Both the position numbers and the translations under genes were made by a program. From NCBI RefSeq assembly GCF_029211265.1, contig NZ_JARGEL010000013.1, positions 310,001 through 374,000 on the forward strand: DNA of 64,000 bases, in the 5' to 3' direction. Position 1 is the stretch's first letter. The number at the start of each line of letters is the position of its first letter. The notes under the pieces are model-generated. The model saw nothing but the letters and a program-made list of their open reading frames with translations, was not told where the DNA came from and searched no databases. This DNA is from Extensimonas soli (GTDB taxonomy: Bacteria; Pseudomonadota; Gammaproteobacteria; Burkholderiales; Burkholderiaceae_C). This document shows positions 43,446 to 52,857 of the stretch, piece after piece.

Positions 43446-43482
43446 TCTGGCGCTTGATGGATATGCGCTTTTAGCTATTTAA
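43446..43482. repeat. Degenerate dispersed hairpin repeat before pnp
   Basis: The core GGCGCTTGATGGATATGCGC followed by TTTTAGCTATTTAA is a decayed copy of the repeat at 19618 and 45752, with mismatches in the stem. It lies in the pnp leader immediately before the GGAG ribosome site, so it could still affect translation. Confidence 0.5.
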
Positions 43483-43494
43483 TTTGGAGCACTT

Positions 43495-45732
43495 ATGAGT
43501 CTGTTCAACAAAATCACCAAGTCCTTTCAGTGGGGCGAGCACCAGGTCACGCTGGAGACGGGCGAGATCGCCCGCCAGGCCACCGGCGCCGTGCTGGTCA
43601 ACATGGACGATACCGTGGTGCTGGCCACGGTGGCCGCGTCCAAGTCGTCCAAGCCGGGACAGGACTTTTTTCCGCTCACGGTGGATTACATCGAAAAAGC
43701 CTATGCCGCGGGCAAGATTCCGGGCAGCTTTTTCAAGCGCGAGGCCAAGCCCAGCGAGTACGAAACGCTCACGAGCCGCTTGATCGACCGCCCGATCCGT
43801 CCGCTGTTCCCTGAGGGCTTTTTCAACGAGGTGCACGTGGTCGTGCACACCCTTTCGCTGAACCCCGAGGTCGATGCCGACATTCCCGCGTTGCTTGCCA
43901 CGAGTGCGGCGCTGGCCATCTCGGGCATCCCGTTCAACGGCCCGATCGGTGCCGCGCGCGTGGGCTATGTCAACGGCGCCTATGTGCTCAACCCCGGTCA
44001 GACGGTGCGCAAGCAAAGCCAGCTCGACCTGGTCGTGGCCGGCACCGAAGCAGCCGTGCTCATGGTCGAGTCCGAGGCGCAGCAGTTGTCTGAAGAGATC
44101 ATGCTCGGCGCCGTGGTGTTCGGCCACGAGCAGGGCAACATCGCCATCAATGCCATCCATGAGCTCGTGCGCGAAGCCGGCAAGCCGCTGTGGGACTGGC
44201 AGCCGCCGCAGCGCGACGAGGCCCTGATCGCCAAGGTGACCGAATTTGGCGAAGAGCGCCTGCGCGCCGCCTACCAGATCCGCAACAAGCAGGCGCGCAC
44301 CCAGGCCTGCCGCGAGACCTACGCCGTGGTCATGGCCGATTTGCGCGAAGCCGGGCTGGAATTCGACCCGGTGAAGGTCGAGGGCCTGCTGTTCGAGATC
44401 GAGGCGCGCATCGTGCGCAGCCAGATCCTCGCGGGCGAGCCGCGCATCGACGGGCGCGACACGCGCACCGTGCGCCCGATCGAAATCCGCACTTCGGTGC
44501 TGCCGCGCACGCACGGCTCGGCGCTGTTCACGCGTGGCGAGACGCAGGCGCTGGCCGTGGCCACGCTGGGCACCGAGCGCGACGCGCAGCGCATCGACGC
44601 GCTGCTGGGCGAGTACGAAGACCGCTTCATGCTGCACTACAACATGCCGCCGTTTGCCACCGGCGAAGTCGGGCGCATGGGCAGCACCAAGCGCCGCGAG
44701 ATCGGCCACGGCCGCCTGGCCAAGCGCGCGCTCACGGCCGTGCTGCCCGCGAAGGACGAATTTCCCTACACCATGCGGGTGGTGTCCGAAATCACCGAGT
44801 CGAATGGTTCCTCGTCCATGGCCTCGGTCTGCGGCGGCTGTCTCGCCTTGATGGACGCGGGCGTGCCGCTGAGGGCGCATGTTGCCGGCATCGCCATGGG
44901 CCTGATCAAGGAAGACAACCGCTTTGCCGTGCTGACCGACATCCTCGGGGACGAGGACCACCTCGGCGACATGGACTTCAAGGTGGCAGGCACCACGGGC
45001 GGCATCACGGCGCTGCAGATGGACATCAAGATCCAGGGCATCACCAAAGAGATCATGCAAGTGGCGCTGGCGCAGGCCAAGGAAGCGCGCATGCACATCC
45101 TGGGCAAGATGCAGGGCGCCATGGCGGGCGCCAATACCGAGGTCAGCAGCTTTGCGCCCAAGCTCTTCACCATGAAGATCAACCCCGAGAAGATCCGCGA
45201 CGTGATCGGCAAGGGCGGCGCCGTGATTCGCGCGCTGACCGAGGAAACCGGCACGCAGATCGACATCGCCGAAGACGGCACCATCACCATCGCCGCGACC
45301 GACAGCGCCAAGGCCGAGGAGGCCAAGCGCCGCATCGAGCAGCTCACGGCCGAGGTCGAGGTGGGCCGGGTCTATGAAGGGCCAGTGGTCAAGATTCTGG
45401 ACTTCGGCGCGCTGGTCAACCTGCTGCCGGGCAAGGACGGGCTGCTGCACATCAGCCAGATCGCCAACGAGCGCGTCGAACGCGTGAGCGACTACCTCAG
45501 CGAGGGCCAGATCGTGAAGGTCAAGGTGCTTGAGACCGACGACAAAGGGCGCGTCAAGCTGTCGATGCGGGCGCTCCTTGACCGGCCCGCCGCAGACAAT
45601 GGCGAGCGCTCCGAGCGCGGAGAACGCGCTGAGCGAGGCGAACGTGGCGAACGCCGTGAGGGCGGTCGTGGTGCCGGCCGTGCGCCTGCGCCGCAAGCTG
45701 CGAGCGAAGGCGAGCCATCCGAAGAAGTTTGA
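43495..45732 (+). CDS. pnp: Polyribonucleotide nucleotidyltransferase (PNPase)
   Basis: The 745-residue 3'-5' phosphorolytic exoribonuclease has two RNase PH domains (residues ~10-230 and ~310-540; catalytic region [17 protein letters not shown] in the second, 17 residues). A KH domain begins KIREVIGKGG-like at ~565 (here [16 protein letters not shown]), and an S1 domain starts ~622 ([16 protein letters not shown]). The tail after 700 is Arg/Glu/Gly-rich and low in complexity, often an RNA- or RNase E-binding end. The start ATG has GGAG seven bases upstream. It follows rpsO. Confidence 0.98.
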   Translation: MSLFNKITKSFQWGEHQVTLETGEIARQATGAVLVNMDDTVVLATVAASKSSKPGQDFFPLTVDYIEKAYAAGKIPGSFFKREAKPSEYETLTSRLIDRPIRPLFPEGFFNEVHVVVHTLSLNPEVDADIPALLATSAALAISGIPFNGPIGAARVGYVNGAYVLNPGQTVRKQSQLDLVVAGTEAAVLMVESEAQQLSEEIMLGAVVFGHEQGNIAINAIHELVREAGKPLWDWQPPQRDEALIAKVTEFGEERLRAAYQIRNKQARTQACRETYAVVMADLREAGLEFDPVKVEGLLFEIEARIVRSQILAGEPRIDGRDTRTVRPIEIRTSVLPRTHGSALFTRGETQALAVATLGTERDAQRIDALLGEYEDRFMLHYNMPPFATGEVGRMGSTKRREIGHGRLAKRALTAVLPAKDEFPYTMRVVSEITESNGSSSMASVCGGCLALMDAGVPLRAHVAGIAMGLIKEDNRFAVLTDILGDEDHLGDMDFKVAGTTGGITALQMDIKIQGITKEIMQVALAQAKEARMHILGKMQGAMAGANTEVSSFAPKLFTMKINPEKIRDVIGKGGAVIRALTEETGTQIDIAEDGTITIAATDSAKAEEAKRRIEQLTAEVEVGRVYEGPVVKILDFGALVNLLPGKDGLLHISQIANERVERVSDYLSEGQIVKVKVLETDDKGRVKLSMRALLDRPAADNGERSERGERAERGERGERREGGRGAGRAPAPQAASEGEPSEEV

Positions 45733-45751
45733 GCTTTTCGCTCATCTTATA

Positions 45752-45797
45752 AGAGCTGCTAGCGCTTGATTAATAAGCGTTAGCAGCATTTTTCATC
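45752..45797. repeat. Dispersed hairpin repeat after pnp, likely terminator
   Basis: GCTGCTAGCGCTT (45755-45767) and AAGCGTTAGCAGC (45775-45787) form a 13-bp stem with one G-T pair and a 7-base loop, followed by ATTTTTC. It is the longest copy of the family in the window and lies 22 bases after the pnp stop, so it probably ends pnp transcription. Confidence 0.8.
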
Positions 45798-45822
45798 CAT
45801 ACAAAATTGCTATGGTTTTTGT

Positions 45823-46809
45823 ATGCGTGTCGTAGAAATTTCCGCGTTTGGCAAGCCTGAAGTGCTGCGTCTGGCCGAACGTCCGCAGCCCCAGCCGGGG
45901 CCGGGCGAGGCGCTGATCCATGTGCGTGCGAGCGGTGTCAACCGGCCCGACGTGCTGCAGCGCAAAGGGCATTACCCGCCGCCGCCCGGCGCGTCCGATC
46001 TGCCGGGCCTCGAAGTCGCAGGCGTGATCGAAGCGGGTGACCCCGCCGCGCTGGCCGAAGCGGGTTTCAAAGTGGGCGACCGCGTGTGCGCCCTGGTCGC
46101 CGGTGGGGGTTACGCTGAATACTGCGTCGCGCCCGTGGCGCAGTGCCTGCCCGTGCCCGAGGGCTTGAGCGACGCGCAGGCGGCCTCCTTGCCCGAGACG
46201 TTTTTTACCGTGTGGAGCAACGTGTTCGACCGTGGTCGCCTGCAAGCCGGCGAAACCCTGCTCGTGCAAGGCGGCACGAGCGGCATAGGCGTCACGGCGA
46301 TCCAGCTCGCGCGCGCTTTCGGCGCCACGGTGATCGCCACCGCAGGCAGCGCGCAAAAATGCCAGGCCTGCCTTGAGCTGGGCGCGAGCCACGCGATCGA
46401 TTACAAGCAGCAGGACTTCGCCGCCGAGTGCCTGCGCCTCACGCAAGGCAAGGGCGCGGACGTGATCCTCGACATCGTTGCGGGCGATTACGTCGCGCGC
46501 GAGGTCGAATGCCTGGCCGAGGATGGGCGCTTGCTCATCATCGCCGTGCAAGGCGGCAGCAAAAGCAGTTTCGATGCCTCCCTGGTGCTGCGCCGGCGGC
46601 TCGTCATCACGGGCTCCACGCTGCGCCCGCGCCCTGTGGCGTTCAAGGGCGCGATTGCGCGCGCACTGCGCGAGCGCGTCTGGCCGCTCATCGCTGCGGG
46701 CAAGATTCGCCCCGTCGTGCACCGCGCTTTCCCGGCAGAGGAGGCCGCGCAAGCGCATGCACTGATGGAGTCCAACCAACATATCGGCAAGATCGTTTTG
46801 ACGTGGTGA
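45823..46809 (+). CDS. NAD(P)H quinone oxidoreductase (zinc-free MDR family)
   Basis: The 328-residue protein has a GroES-like N-terminal domain ([19 protein letters not shown], 19 residues) and a Rossmann domain with [18 protein letters not shown] (~148-165), where an AxxGxxG-type dinucleotide site is expected. It lacks the zinc Cys set of alcohol dehydrogenases, as in PIG3/QOR-type enzymes. It likely reduces quinones with NADPH. It lies two bases before tpiA, a neighbourhood common in this order. Confidence 0.9.
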   Translation: MRVVEISAFGKPEVLRLAERPQPQPGPGEALIHVRASGVNRPDVLQRKGHYPPPPGASDLPGLEVAGVIEAGDPAALAEAGFKVGDRVCALVAGGGYAEYCVAPVAQCLPVPEGLSDAQAASLPETFFTVWSNVFDRGRLQAGETLLVQGGTSGIGVTAIQLARAFGATVIATAGSAQKCQACLELGASHAIDYKQQDFAAECLRLTQGKGADVILDIVAGDYVAREVECLAEDGRLLIIAVQGGSKSSFDASLVLRRRLVITGSTLRPRPVAFKGAIARALRERVWPLIAAGKIRPVVHRAFPAEEAAQAHALMESNQHIGKIVLTW

Positions 46810-46811
46810 AC

Positions 46812-47561
46812 ATGAAAAAGAAGCTCATTGCAGGCAACTGGAAGATGAACGGCAGCCTGGCCAGCAACGAGGCGCTGCTGCGCGCCGTGCGCGATGGCAT
46901 GGCGCAGCAGGCGCCTTCGTGCGACGTTGCCGTGGCGGTGCCCGCGCCGTATCTGGCGCAGGTGCAGACGCTCACCGCCGGCGCGCCGCTGGCCGTGGCG
47001 GCGCAGGACGTTTCGGCGCACGAGGCCGGCGCCTACACCGGCGAGGTGTCCGCGGCGATGCTCAAGGATTTTTCCGTGCGCTACGTGCTCGTCGGGCATT
47101 CGGAGCGCCGCCAATACCACCATGAAAACGACTCCCTCGTCGCCATCAAGGCGCAGCGGGCGTTGGCCGCGGGCATCACGCCCATCGTCTGCCTGGGCGA
47201 AACCATGCAGGAGCGCGAGGCCGGGATGACCGAAGCCGTGGTCAAGCGCCAGCTTGCCGCGGTGATCCACCTGAACGGCCACTGCATCAGCGAAATCGTG
47301 GTGGCCTACGAGCCTGTCTGGGCCATAGGCACGGGGCTCACGGCCACGCCCGAACAGGCGCAGGAGGTGCACGCCGTGCTGCGCAGCCAGCTTGCGGCCG
47401 CAACCGAGCAACCCGACCGCATCCGCCTGCTCTACGGCGGCAGCATGAACGCCGCCAACGCTGCAGCCCTGCTGGCCCAGCCCGATATCGACGGCGGCCT
47501 GATCGGTGGTGCCTCGCTGAAAGCGCCCGATTTCTTGCAAATCATCGCTTCAGCCAAGTAA
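46812..47561 (+). CDS. tpiA: Triosephosphate isomerase
   Basis: The 249-residue TIM barrel interconverts dihydroxyacetone phosphate and glyceraldehyde 3-phosphate. Visible are the N-terminal AGNWKMNG with the catalytic Lys (~11), the His in [10 protein letters not shown] (~95) and the Glu in [12 protein letters not shown] (~165). The phosphate loop [10 protein letters not shown] is near the end. The start MKKKLIAG is certain. It leads into secG after 39 bases that carry a short remnant of the dispersed repeat (AGCTATTGAAAACGGAG). Confidence 0.98.
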   Translation: MKKKLIAGNWKMNGSLASNEALLRAVRDGMAQQAPSCDVAVAVPAPYLAQVQTLTAGAPLAVAAQDVSAHEAGAYTGEVSAAMLKDFSVRYVLVGHSERRQYHHENDSLVAIKAQRALAAGITPIVCLGETMQEREAGMTEAVVKRQLAAVIHLNGHCISEIVVAYEPVWAIGTGLTATPEQAQEVHAVLRSQLAAATEQPDRIRLLYGGSMNAANAAALLAQPDIDGGLIGGASLKAPDFLQIIASAK

Positions 47562-47600
47562 ATCAGGCACAAGAAGCTATTGAAAACGGAGTAAAAAAGA

Positions 47601-47969
47601 ATGAATGTGCTCGTCAACGTGATACTGGTCGTGCAGATGCTCGCGGCCGTGGGCATGATCGGCCTGGTGCTGGTTCAGCATGGCAAAGGCGCGGACATGG
47701 GGGCCGCCTTCGGCAGCGGCGGTGCGGGCAGCCTGTTCGGCGCCAGCGGCAGTGCCAACTTCCTCTCTCGCTCGACGGCGGTGCTGGCGACCATCTTCTT
47801 CGCCGCCACGCTGGCGCTGGCCTATTTCGGCAATGCGCGCCCCACGAGCTCCAACAGCGTGCTCGAATCCGCCGCTGTCGCGCCCGTTGCGCCCGCAGCT
47901 CCAGCGTCCGCTGCAGCCTCCGCGCCTGCTGCAGCAGCCTCCGGGGCGGCGCAGATTCCCACCAAATAA
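47601..47969 (+). CDS. secG: Protein translocase subunit SecG
   Basis: The 122-residue protein has two membrane helices (residues ~3-24 and ~55-77) and the SecG loop VQHGKGADMGAAFGSG. It joins SecYE and eases SecA-driven export. The C-terminal ~40 residues are an Ala/Pro-rich tail, common in betaproteobacteria. It lies between tpiA and tRNA-Leu upstream of the nuo operon, the standard arrangement in Burkholderiales. Confidence 0.95.
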   Translation: MNVLVNVILVVQMLAAVGMIGLVLVQHGKGADMGAAFGSGGAGSLFGASGSANFLSRSTAVLATIFFAATLALAYFGNARPTSSNSVLESAAVAPVAPAAPASAAASAPAAAASGAAQIPTK

Positions 47970-48017
47970 TCTGCAGCAAAATCCGCCCGGAGCCAGCGAA
48001 TGAGGGTTTTTCCGGGT

Positions 48018-48023
48018 TAGAAT
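48018..48023 (+). promoter_or_regulatory. Possible promoter (-10) for tRNA-Leu and nuo operon
   Basis: TAGAAT at 48018-48023 in the context GGGTTAGAATTTACG lies 50 bases upstream of tRNA-Leu. No good -35 hexamer is present at the usual distance. It could drive the tRNA and, by read-through, nuoA. Confidence 0.35.
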
Positions 48024-48072
48024 TTACGTCTGTCCGGAGCGCAAGCCTCAAGCCATCCGGGCAGCAAAAACC

Positions 48073-48157
48073 GCCGTCGTGGTGAAATTGGTAGACACGC
48101 TATCTTGAGGGGGTAGTGGCGAAAGCTGTGCGAGTTCGAGTCTCGCCGACGGCACCA
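48073..48157 (+). tRNA. tRNA-Leu (anticodon GAG)
   Basis: The 85-base class II tRNA has acceptor arms GCCGTCG and CGACGGC, an anticodon stem CTATC/GGTAG with loop TTGAGGG giving anticodon GAG, an extra arm, the T loop TTCGAGT and an encoded CCA end. It reads CUC and CUU. It stands between secG and nuoA. Confidence 0.96.
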
Positions 48158-48230
48158 TACAAAACCCACCTGCTGCTCGCGTCTGTCGAGTTTTAGCGGG
48201 TGCGGCTACAACGGTGAGCAAATCCACAAG

Positions 48231-48590
48231 ATGAACCTCGATCAATACCTCCCCGTTTTGTTGTTCATCTTGGTCGGCATCGCCATCGGTGTCGTCCCCT
48301 TGGTGCTGGGTTATGTGCTGGGGCCGAACCGGCCCGATCCGGCCAAAAATTCTGCGTACGAGTGTGGCTTTGAGGCGTTCGAAGACGCGCGCATGAAGTT
48401 CGATGTACGCTACTACCTCGTCGCCATCCTGTTCATTCTGTTCGACCTCGAGGTTGCCTTTCTCTTCCCCTGGGCGGTGGTGATGCGCGAAGTCGGCTTG
48501 ACCGGCTTCATCGCTGCGGTGATCTTTCTGGCCATCCTTGTCGTGGGCTTTGTCTACGAGTGGAAAAAAGGCGCCCTCGATTGGGAATGA
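48231..48590 (+). CDS. nuoA: NADH-quinone oxidoreductase subunit A
   Basis: The 119-residue membrane subunit has three helices and the conserved loop [12 protein letters not shown] with its Cys, which lines the quinone-site region at the junction with Nuo[24 protein letters not shown] follows. It is the first gene of a complete nuoA-N operon for the proton-pumping complex I. It starts 73 bases after tRNA-Leu. Confidence 0.98.
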   Translation: MNLDQYLPVLLFILVGIAIGVVPLVLGYVLGPNRPDPAKNSAYECGFEAFEDARMKFDVRYYLVAILFILFDLEVAFLFPWAVVMREVGLTGFIAAVIFLAILVVGFVYEWKKGALDWE

Positions 48591-48620
48591 GCGCGACAGG
48601 CTTCAACGAGGACGGATCTG

Positions 48621-49100
48621 ATGATTGAAGGCGTAATGAAAGAAGGCTTCGTCACCACGAGCTACGACGCCGTGGTGAACTGGGCCAAGACGGGTTCGCT
48701 GTGGCCCATGACGTTCGGCTTGGCCTGCTGCGCCGTCGAGATGATGCACGCGGCGGCTGCGCGCTACGACATCGGGCGTTTCGGGGCCGAGGTGTTTCGT
48801 GCCAGTCCGCGCCAGTCTGACCTGATGATCGTCGCTGGCACGCTGTGCAACAAGATGGCGCCCGCCCTGCGCAAGGTCTATGACCAGATGGCCGAGCCGC
48901 GCTGGGTGCTCTCCATGGGTTCCTGCGCCAATGGCGGTGGTTACTACCACTACAGCTATTCGGTGGTGCGCGGCTGTGATCGCATCGTGCCGGTCGATGT
49001 GTACGTGCCCGGTTGTCCGCCCACGGCCGAGGCGCTGCTCTACGGCATCATCCAGTTGCAGCAGAAAATCCGCCGCACCAACACCATCGCACGGGTTTGA
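48621..49100 (+). CDS. nuoB: NADH-quinone oxidoreductase subunit B
   Basis: The 159-residue peripheral subunit holds the terminal 4Fe-4S cluster N2. Ligands are the adjacent Cys pair in [10 protein letters not shown] and later Cys in GSCANGG and [11 protein letters not shown]. It sits beside the quinone site. The second gene of the nuo operon, 30 bases after nuoA, and of the short length usual for betaproteobacteria. Confidence 0.98.
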   Translation: MIEGVMKEGFVTTSYDAVVNWAKTGSLWPMTFGLACCAVEMMHAAAARYDIGRFGAEVFRASPRQSDLMIVAGTLCNKMAPALRKVYDQMAEPRWVLSMGSCANGGGYYHYSYSVVRGCDRIVPVDVYVPGCPPTAEALLYGIIQLQQKIRRTNTIARV

Positions 49101-49110
49101 AGGGTTGACG

Positions 49111-49728
49111 ATGACAGAAGTAGCCATTCGGCCCGAACAGCTCCAGGAAACCATCGCTAGCGTGTTGGGCGACGCCGCACGCAGCATCTCCGTTCGCCTC
49201 GGAGAAGTCACGGTACAAGTGTCGGCCGCTGACTATCTTGGTGTGATGCAGCGCCTGCGCGAGGCCGAAAGCTGTCGTTTCGAGCAGCTCATCGACTTGT
49301 GCGGCATGGACTATGCAGACTTTGCCGGGCAGGAAAGCCCGCGTTTTGGCATCGTTGCGCATCTGCTGTCGGTGAGCCTGAACCAGCGCGTGCGCGTCAA
49401 GGTGCGCTGCCCGGACGACGATCTTCCGGTGCTGCCCTCGGTCTCGCAATTGTGGGCTTCGGCCAACTGGTTTGAGCGCGAGGCGTTCGACCTGTATGGC
49501 ATCGTCTTTGAAGGGCACGACGACCTGCGCCGCATCCTCACCGACTACGGTTTTGCCGGTCATCCGTTCCGCAAGGATTTTCCGCTTTCGGGGCATGTCG
49601 AAATGCGCTACGACGAGGAGCGGCGCCGGGTGGTTTATGAGCCCGTGTCGATCGAGCCGCGCGAAAACACGCCGCGCATCGTCCGTGAAGACAAATACGC
49701 CGGCCTGGGCGCGGCACGCCGTTTGTGA
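49111..49728 (+). CDS. nuoC: NADH-quinone oxidoreductase subunit C
   Basis: The 205-residue 30-kDa subunit is a separate protein, not fused to NuoD as in enterobacteria. The family signature ERE(A)[16 protein letters not shown] is at residues ~123-145, with the [16 protein letters not shown] motif after it. The start is ATG 49111, preceded by AAGGG; the longer frame through nuoB is a shadow. Confidence 0.97.
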   Translation: MTEVAIRPEQLQETIASVLGDAARSISVRLGEVTVQVSAADYLGVMQRLREAESCRFEQLIDLCGMDYADFAGQESPRFGIVAHLLSVSLNQRVRVKVRCPDDDLPVLPSVSQLWASANWFEREAFDLYGIVFEGHDDLRRILTDYGFAGHPFRKDFPLSGHVEMRYDEERRRVVYEPVSIEPRENTPRIVREDKYAGLGAARRL

Positions 49729-49734
49729 TCCACC

Positions 49735-50988
49735 ATGGCTGAAATCAAAAACTATTCCCTGAACTTCGGCCCCCAGCACCCGGCAGCGCACGGCGTGCTG
49801 CGGCTTGTGCTCGAACTCGACGGTGAAGTCGTGCAGCGCGCCGACCCGCACATCGGCCTGCTGCATCGCGCAACCGAAAAGCTCGCCGAACACAAGACGT
49901 TCATTCAGTCGCTGCCCTATATGGACCGGCTCGATTACGTGTCCATGATGTGCAACGAGCACGCTTACTGCCTTGCGATCGAAAAGCTGTTGGGCATTGA
50001 GGTGCCGCTGCGTGCGCAATACATCCGCGTGATGTTTGCCGAAATCACGCGCCTTTTGAACCACCTGATGTGGCTGGGATCGCACGGCAACGACTGCGGC
50101 AGCTCCACGATCCTGATCTATACCTTTCGCGAACGCGAAGATCTGTTCGACATGTACGAGGCCGTGTCCGGCGCGCGCATGCACGCAGCGTACTTCCGTC
50201 CTGGCGGTGTCTATCGTGACCTGCCCGACAGCATGCCGCAATTCAAGGTCAGCAAGATCAAGGGGCCCAAGGAGCTCGCGGAACTCAACCGCAACCGCCA
50301 GGGCTCCATGCTCGACTTCATCGATGATTTCACGCAGCGCTTTCCGAAGTGCGTCGATGAATATGAAACCCTGCTGACCGACAACCGCATCTGGAAGCAG
50401 CGCACCGTAGGCATCGGCGTCGTCACGCCCGAGCGCGCACTGAATCTGGGCATGACCGGCCCCATGTTGCGAGGCTCCGGCATCGCGTGGGACTTGCGCA
50501 AAAAGCAGCCTTACGAAGTCTATGACCGCATGGATTTCGATATCCCCGTGGGCAAGACGGGCGACTGCTACGACCGCTACCTTGTGCGCGTGCACGAGAT
50601 GCGCGAGTCCAACCGGATCATCAAGCAGTGCGTCGATTGGCTGCGCGCCCACCCCGGCCCGGTGATCACCGACAACCACAAGGTGGCCCCGCCGTCGCGC
50701 GAGTCCATGAAGTCCAACATGGAAGAGCTGATCCACCATTTCAAGCTCTTCACCGAAGGCTTCCACGTTCCCGAAGGCGAGGCCTACGCGGCCGTCGAGC
50801 ACCCCAAAGGCGAATTTGGCATTTATCTCGTGAGCGACGGTGCCAACAAGCCGTACCGGTTGAAGATCCGCGCGCCCGGCTTCGTGCACTTGTCCGCACT
50901 CGACGAAATTGCGCGCGGCCACATGCTCGCCGACGCCGTGGCCATCATAGGCACCCTGGATATCGTGTTCGGAGAGATTGACCGATGA
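49735..50988 (+). CDS. nuoD: NADH-quinone oxidoreductase subunit D
   Basis: The 417-residue 49-kDa subunit is related to the large subunit of NiFe hydrogenases and forms the quinone pocket with NuoB. It starts [19 protein letters not shown] (19 residues), which contains the conserved His and loop of the quinone site. It also has [13 protein letters not shown] and ends [27 protein letters not shown]-like. The 3' end overlaps nuoE by ATGA. Confidence 0.98.
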   Translation: MAEIKNYSLNFGPQHPAAHGVLRLVLELDGEVVQRADPHIGLLHRATEKLAEHKTFIQSLPYMDRLDYVSMMCNEHAYCLAIEKLLGIEVPLRAQYIRVMFAEITRLLNHLMWLGSHGNDCGSSTILIYTFREREDLFDMYEAVSGARMHAAYFRPGGVYRDLPDSMPQFKVSKIKGPKELAELNRNRQGSMLDFIDDFTQRFPKCVDEYETLLTDNRIWKQRTVGIGVVTPERALNLGMTGPMLRGSGIAWDLRKKQPYEVYDRMDFDIPVGKTGDCYDRYLVRVHEMRESNRIIKQCVDWLRAHPGPVITDNHKVAPPSRESMKSNMEELIHHFKLFTEGFHVPEGEAYAAVEHPKGEFGIYLVSDGANKPYRLKIRAPGFVHLSALDEIARGHMLADAVAIIGTLDIVFGEIDR

Positions 50989-51476
50989 TTTCTGAAGCGA
51001 CCAAAGCCCGCTTTGCGCGCGAAGTGGCCAAATATCCTGCCGAGCAAAAGCAATCGGCGGTGATGGCCTGCCTGTCCATCGTGCAGCAGGAGCAGGGCTG
51101 GGTGAGCCCTGAAGCCGAGCAGGACGTGGCCGAATACCTTGGCATGCCCACCATCGCCGTGCACGAGGTCAGCACTTTCTACAACATGTACAACCAGGCG
51201 CCGGTGGGTCGTTTCAAGCTCAACGTCTGCACCAATTTGCCCTGCCAGTTGCGTGACGGTCTCAAGGCGCTGCACCATTTGGAGCAAAAGCTGGGTGTCC
51301 AGATGGGCGAAACCACGGCCGACGGCATGTTCACGCTGCAGCAATGCGAATGCCTGGGCGCCTGTGCCGACGCACCGGTGATGTTGGTCAACGACCGCAC
51401 CATGTGCAGTTTCATGGACGACGAAAAGCTCGACCAATTGATCGATGGCCTGCGCCAGGCCGAGGAGCGCCCATGA
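50985..51476 (+). CDS. nuoE: NADH-quinone oxidoreductase subunit E
   Basis: The 163-residue thioredoxin-fold subunit binds 2Fe-2S cluster N1a with the Cys set CTNLPC and CECLGAC. The N-terminal helical part ([18 protein letters not shown]) docks on NuoF. It overlaps nuoD and nuoF by ATGA at each end. Confidence 0.98.
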   Translation: MISEATKARFAREVAKYPAEQKQSAVMACLSIVQQEQGWVSPEAEQDVAEYLGMPTIAVHEVSTFYNMYNQAPVGRFKLNVCTNLPCQLRDGLKALHHLEQKLGVQMGETTADGMFTLQQCECLGACADAPVMLVNDRTMCSFMDDEKLDQLIDGLRQAEERP

Positions 51477-52843
51477 CTACGGCAGCACAAATTCTGGCGC
51501 AGTTCCAAGCCACAGGCGTGCAGACCTGTTTCCATGGGCGCCACATCAACCCGCAGATTTACGCCGGGCTGGACGGCAGCAACTGGAGCCTCAAGGATTA
51601 CGAAGCACGCGGCGGCTACCAGGCTTTGCGCAAAATTCTTGGCAAGGATGGCGGCGAAGGGCTCACGCAGGACCAGGTCATTGCCACGATGAAAGAGTCT
51701 GGCCTGCGCGGGCGCGGTGGTGCGGGCTTTCCTACGGGCCTCAAATGGAGCTTCATGCCGCGCCAGTTCCCAGGGCAGAAATACCTGGTGTGTAACTCCG
51801 ATGAAGGCGAACCGGGCACCTGCAAAGACCGCGACATCCTGCGCTACAACCCGCATACCGTCATCGAGGGCATGATCATCGCGGCCTATGCCATGGGCAT
51901 CAGCGTGGGTTACAACTACATCCACGGCGAGATTTTTCAGGTGTACGAGCGCTTCGAAGCCGCACTCGAAGAGGCGCGTGCCGCCGGTTATCTGGGCGAA
52001 CGCATCCTGGGCAGCGACTTCAGCTTCCAGTTGCACGCTGCGCATGGTTTTGGTGCCTACATCTGCGGCGAGGAAACCGCCCTGCTCGAGTCGCTCGAGG
52101 GCAAAAAAGGCCAGCCGCGTTTCAAGCCGCCGTTCCCGGCGAGTTTCGGTCTGTACGGCAAACCCACGACGATCAACAACACGGAAACCTTTGCCGCGGT
52201 TCCTTGGATCATCCGCAACGGTGGCGCAGCCTATCTGGCGTGCGGTAAGCCCAACAATGGCGGCACCAAGATTTTTTCTGTCAGTGGCGACGTGGAAAAT
52301 CCCGGCAATTACGAAATTCCACTCGGTACGCCCTTTGCCAAGCTGCTCGAATTGGCGGGTGGTGTGCGCAAGGGGCGTCAGCTCAAGGCCGTGATCCCTG
52401 GAGGCTCTTCGGCGCCGGTGCTGCCCGCAGCCGTCATGATGGAGTGCACCATGGATTACGACTCCATCTCCAAAGCGGGCTCCATGCTGGGCTCGGGCGC
52501 CGTGATCGTGATGGACGACACGCGCTGCATGGTCGAAAGCCTGCTGCGCCTGTCTTACTTTTATGCCCACGAATCCTGCGGCCAATGCACGCCCTGCCGT
52601 GAAGGCACGGGCTGGCTGTGGCGCCTGGTCGATCGCATTCACAAAGGGCAAGGCCGGGAGGGTGACCTGGAGCTGCTCGACTCGGTCGGCGAAAACATCA
52701 TGGGCCGCACGATTTGCGCGCTCGGCGATGCCGCGGCCATGCCGGTGCGCGCCATGCTCAAACATTTCCGTCCCGAGTTTGCAGCGAAGATCCGCAACAA
52801 GGCTGGGCAGGGTGCTGTTTCCGTCAACTCTGCGTCTGCCTGA
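51473..52843 (+). CDS. nuoF: NADH-quinone oxidoreductase subunit F
   Basis: The 456-residue subunit binds NADH, FMN and 4Fe-4S cluster N3. The FMN/NADH loop [13 protein letters not shown] is at residues ~82-94 and [14 protein letters not shown] follows. The cluster ligands are [12 protein letters not shown] and a later Cys near GRTICALGD. The start MTTAAQI overlaps nuoE by ATGA; upstream in-frame sequence is a shadow of nuoE. Confidence 0.98.
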   Translation: MTTAAQILAQFQATGVQTCFHGRHINPQIYAGLDGSNWSLKDYEARGGYQALRKILGKDGGEGLTQDQVIATMKESGLRGRGGAGFPTGLKWSFMPRQFPGQKYLVCNSDEGEPGTCKDRDILRYNPHTVIEGMIIAAYAMGISVGYNYIHGEIFQVYERFEAALEEARAAGYLGERILGSDFSFQLHAAHGFGAYICGEETALLESLEGKKGQPRFKPPFPASFGLYGKPTTINNTETFAAVPWIIRNGGAAYLACGKPNNGGTKIFSVSGDVENPGNYEIPLGTPFAKLLELAGGVRKGRQLKAVIPGGSSAPVLPAAVMMECTMDYDSISKAGSMLGSGAVIVMDDTRCMVESLLRLSYFYAHESCGQCTPCREGTGWLWRLVDRIHKGQGREGDLELLDSVGENIMGRTICALGDAAAMPVRAMLKHFRPEFAAKIRNKAGQGAVSVNSASA

Positions 52844-52857
52844 TCGCGAGAACGAAT

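Noticed and set aside
43471-45696. 741-codon minus-strand frame opposite pnp
   Set aside because: Antisense shadow of pnp, whose domains are complete; composition is typical of a complementary frame.
49048-50922. 624-codon minus-strand frame opposite nuoC-nuoD
   Set aside because: It spans two well-supported genes of the nuo operon and encodes no recognisable domain.
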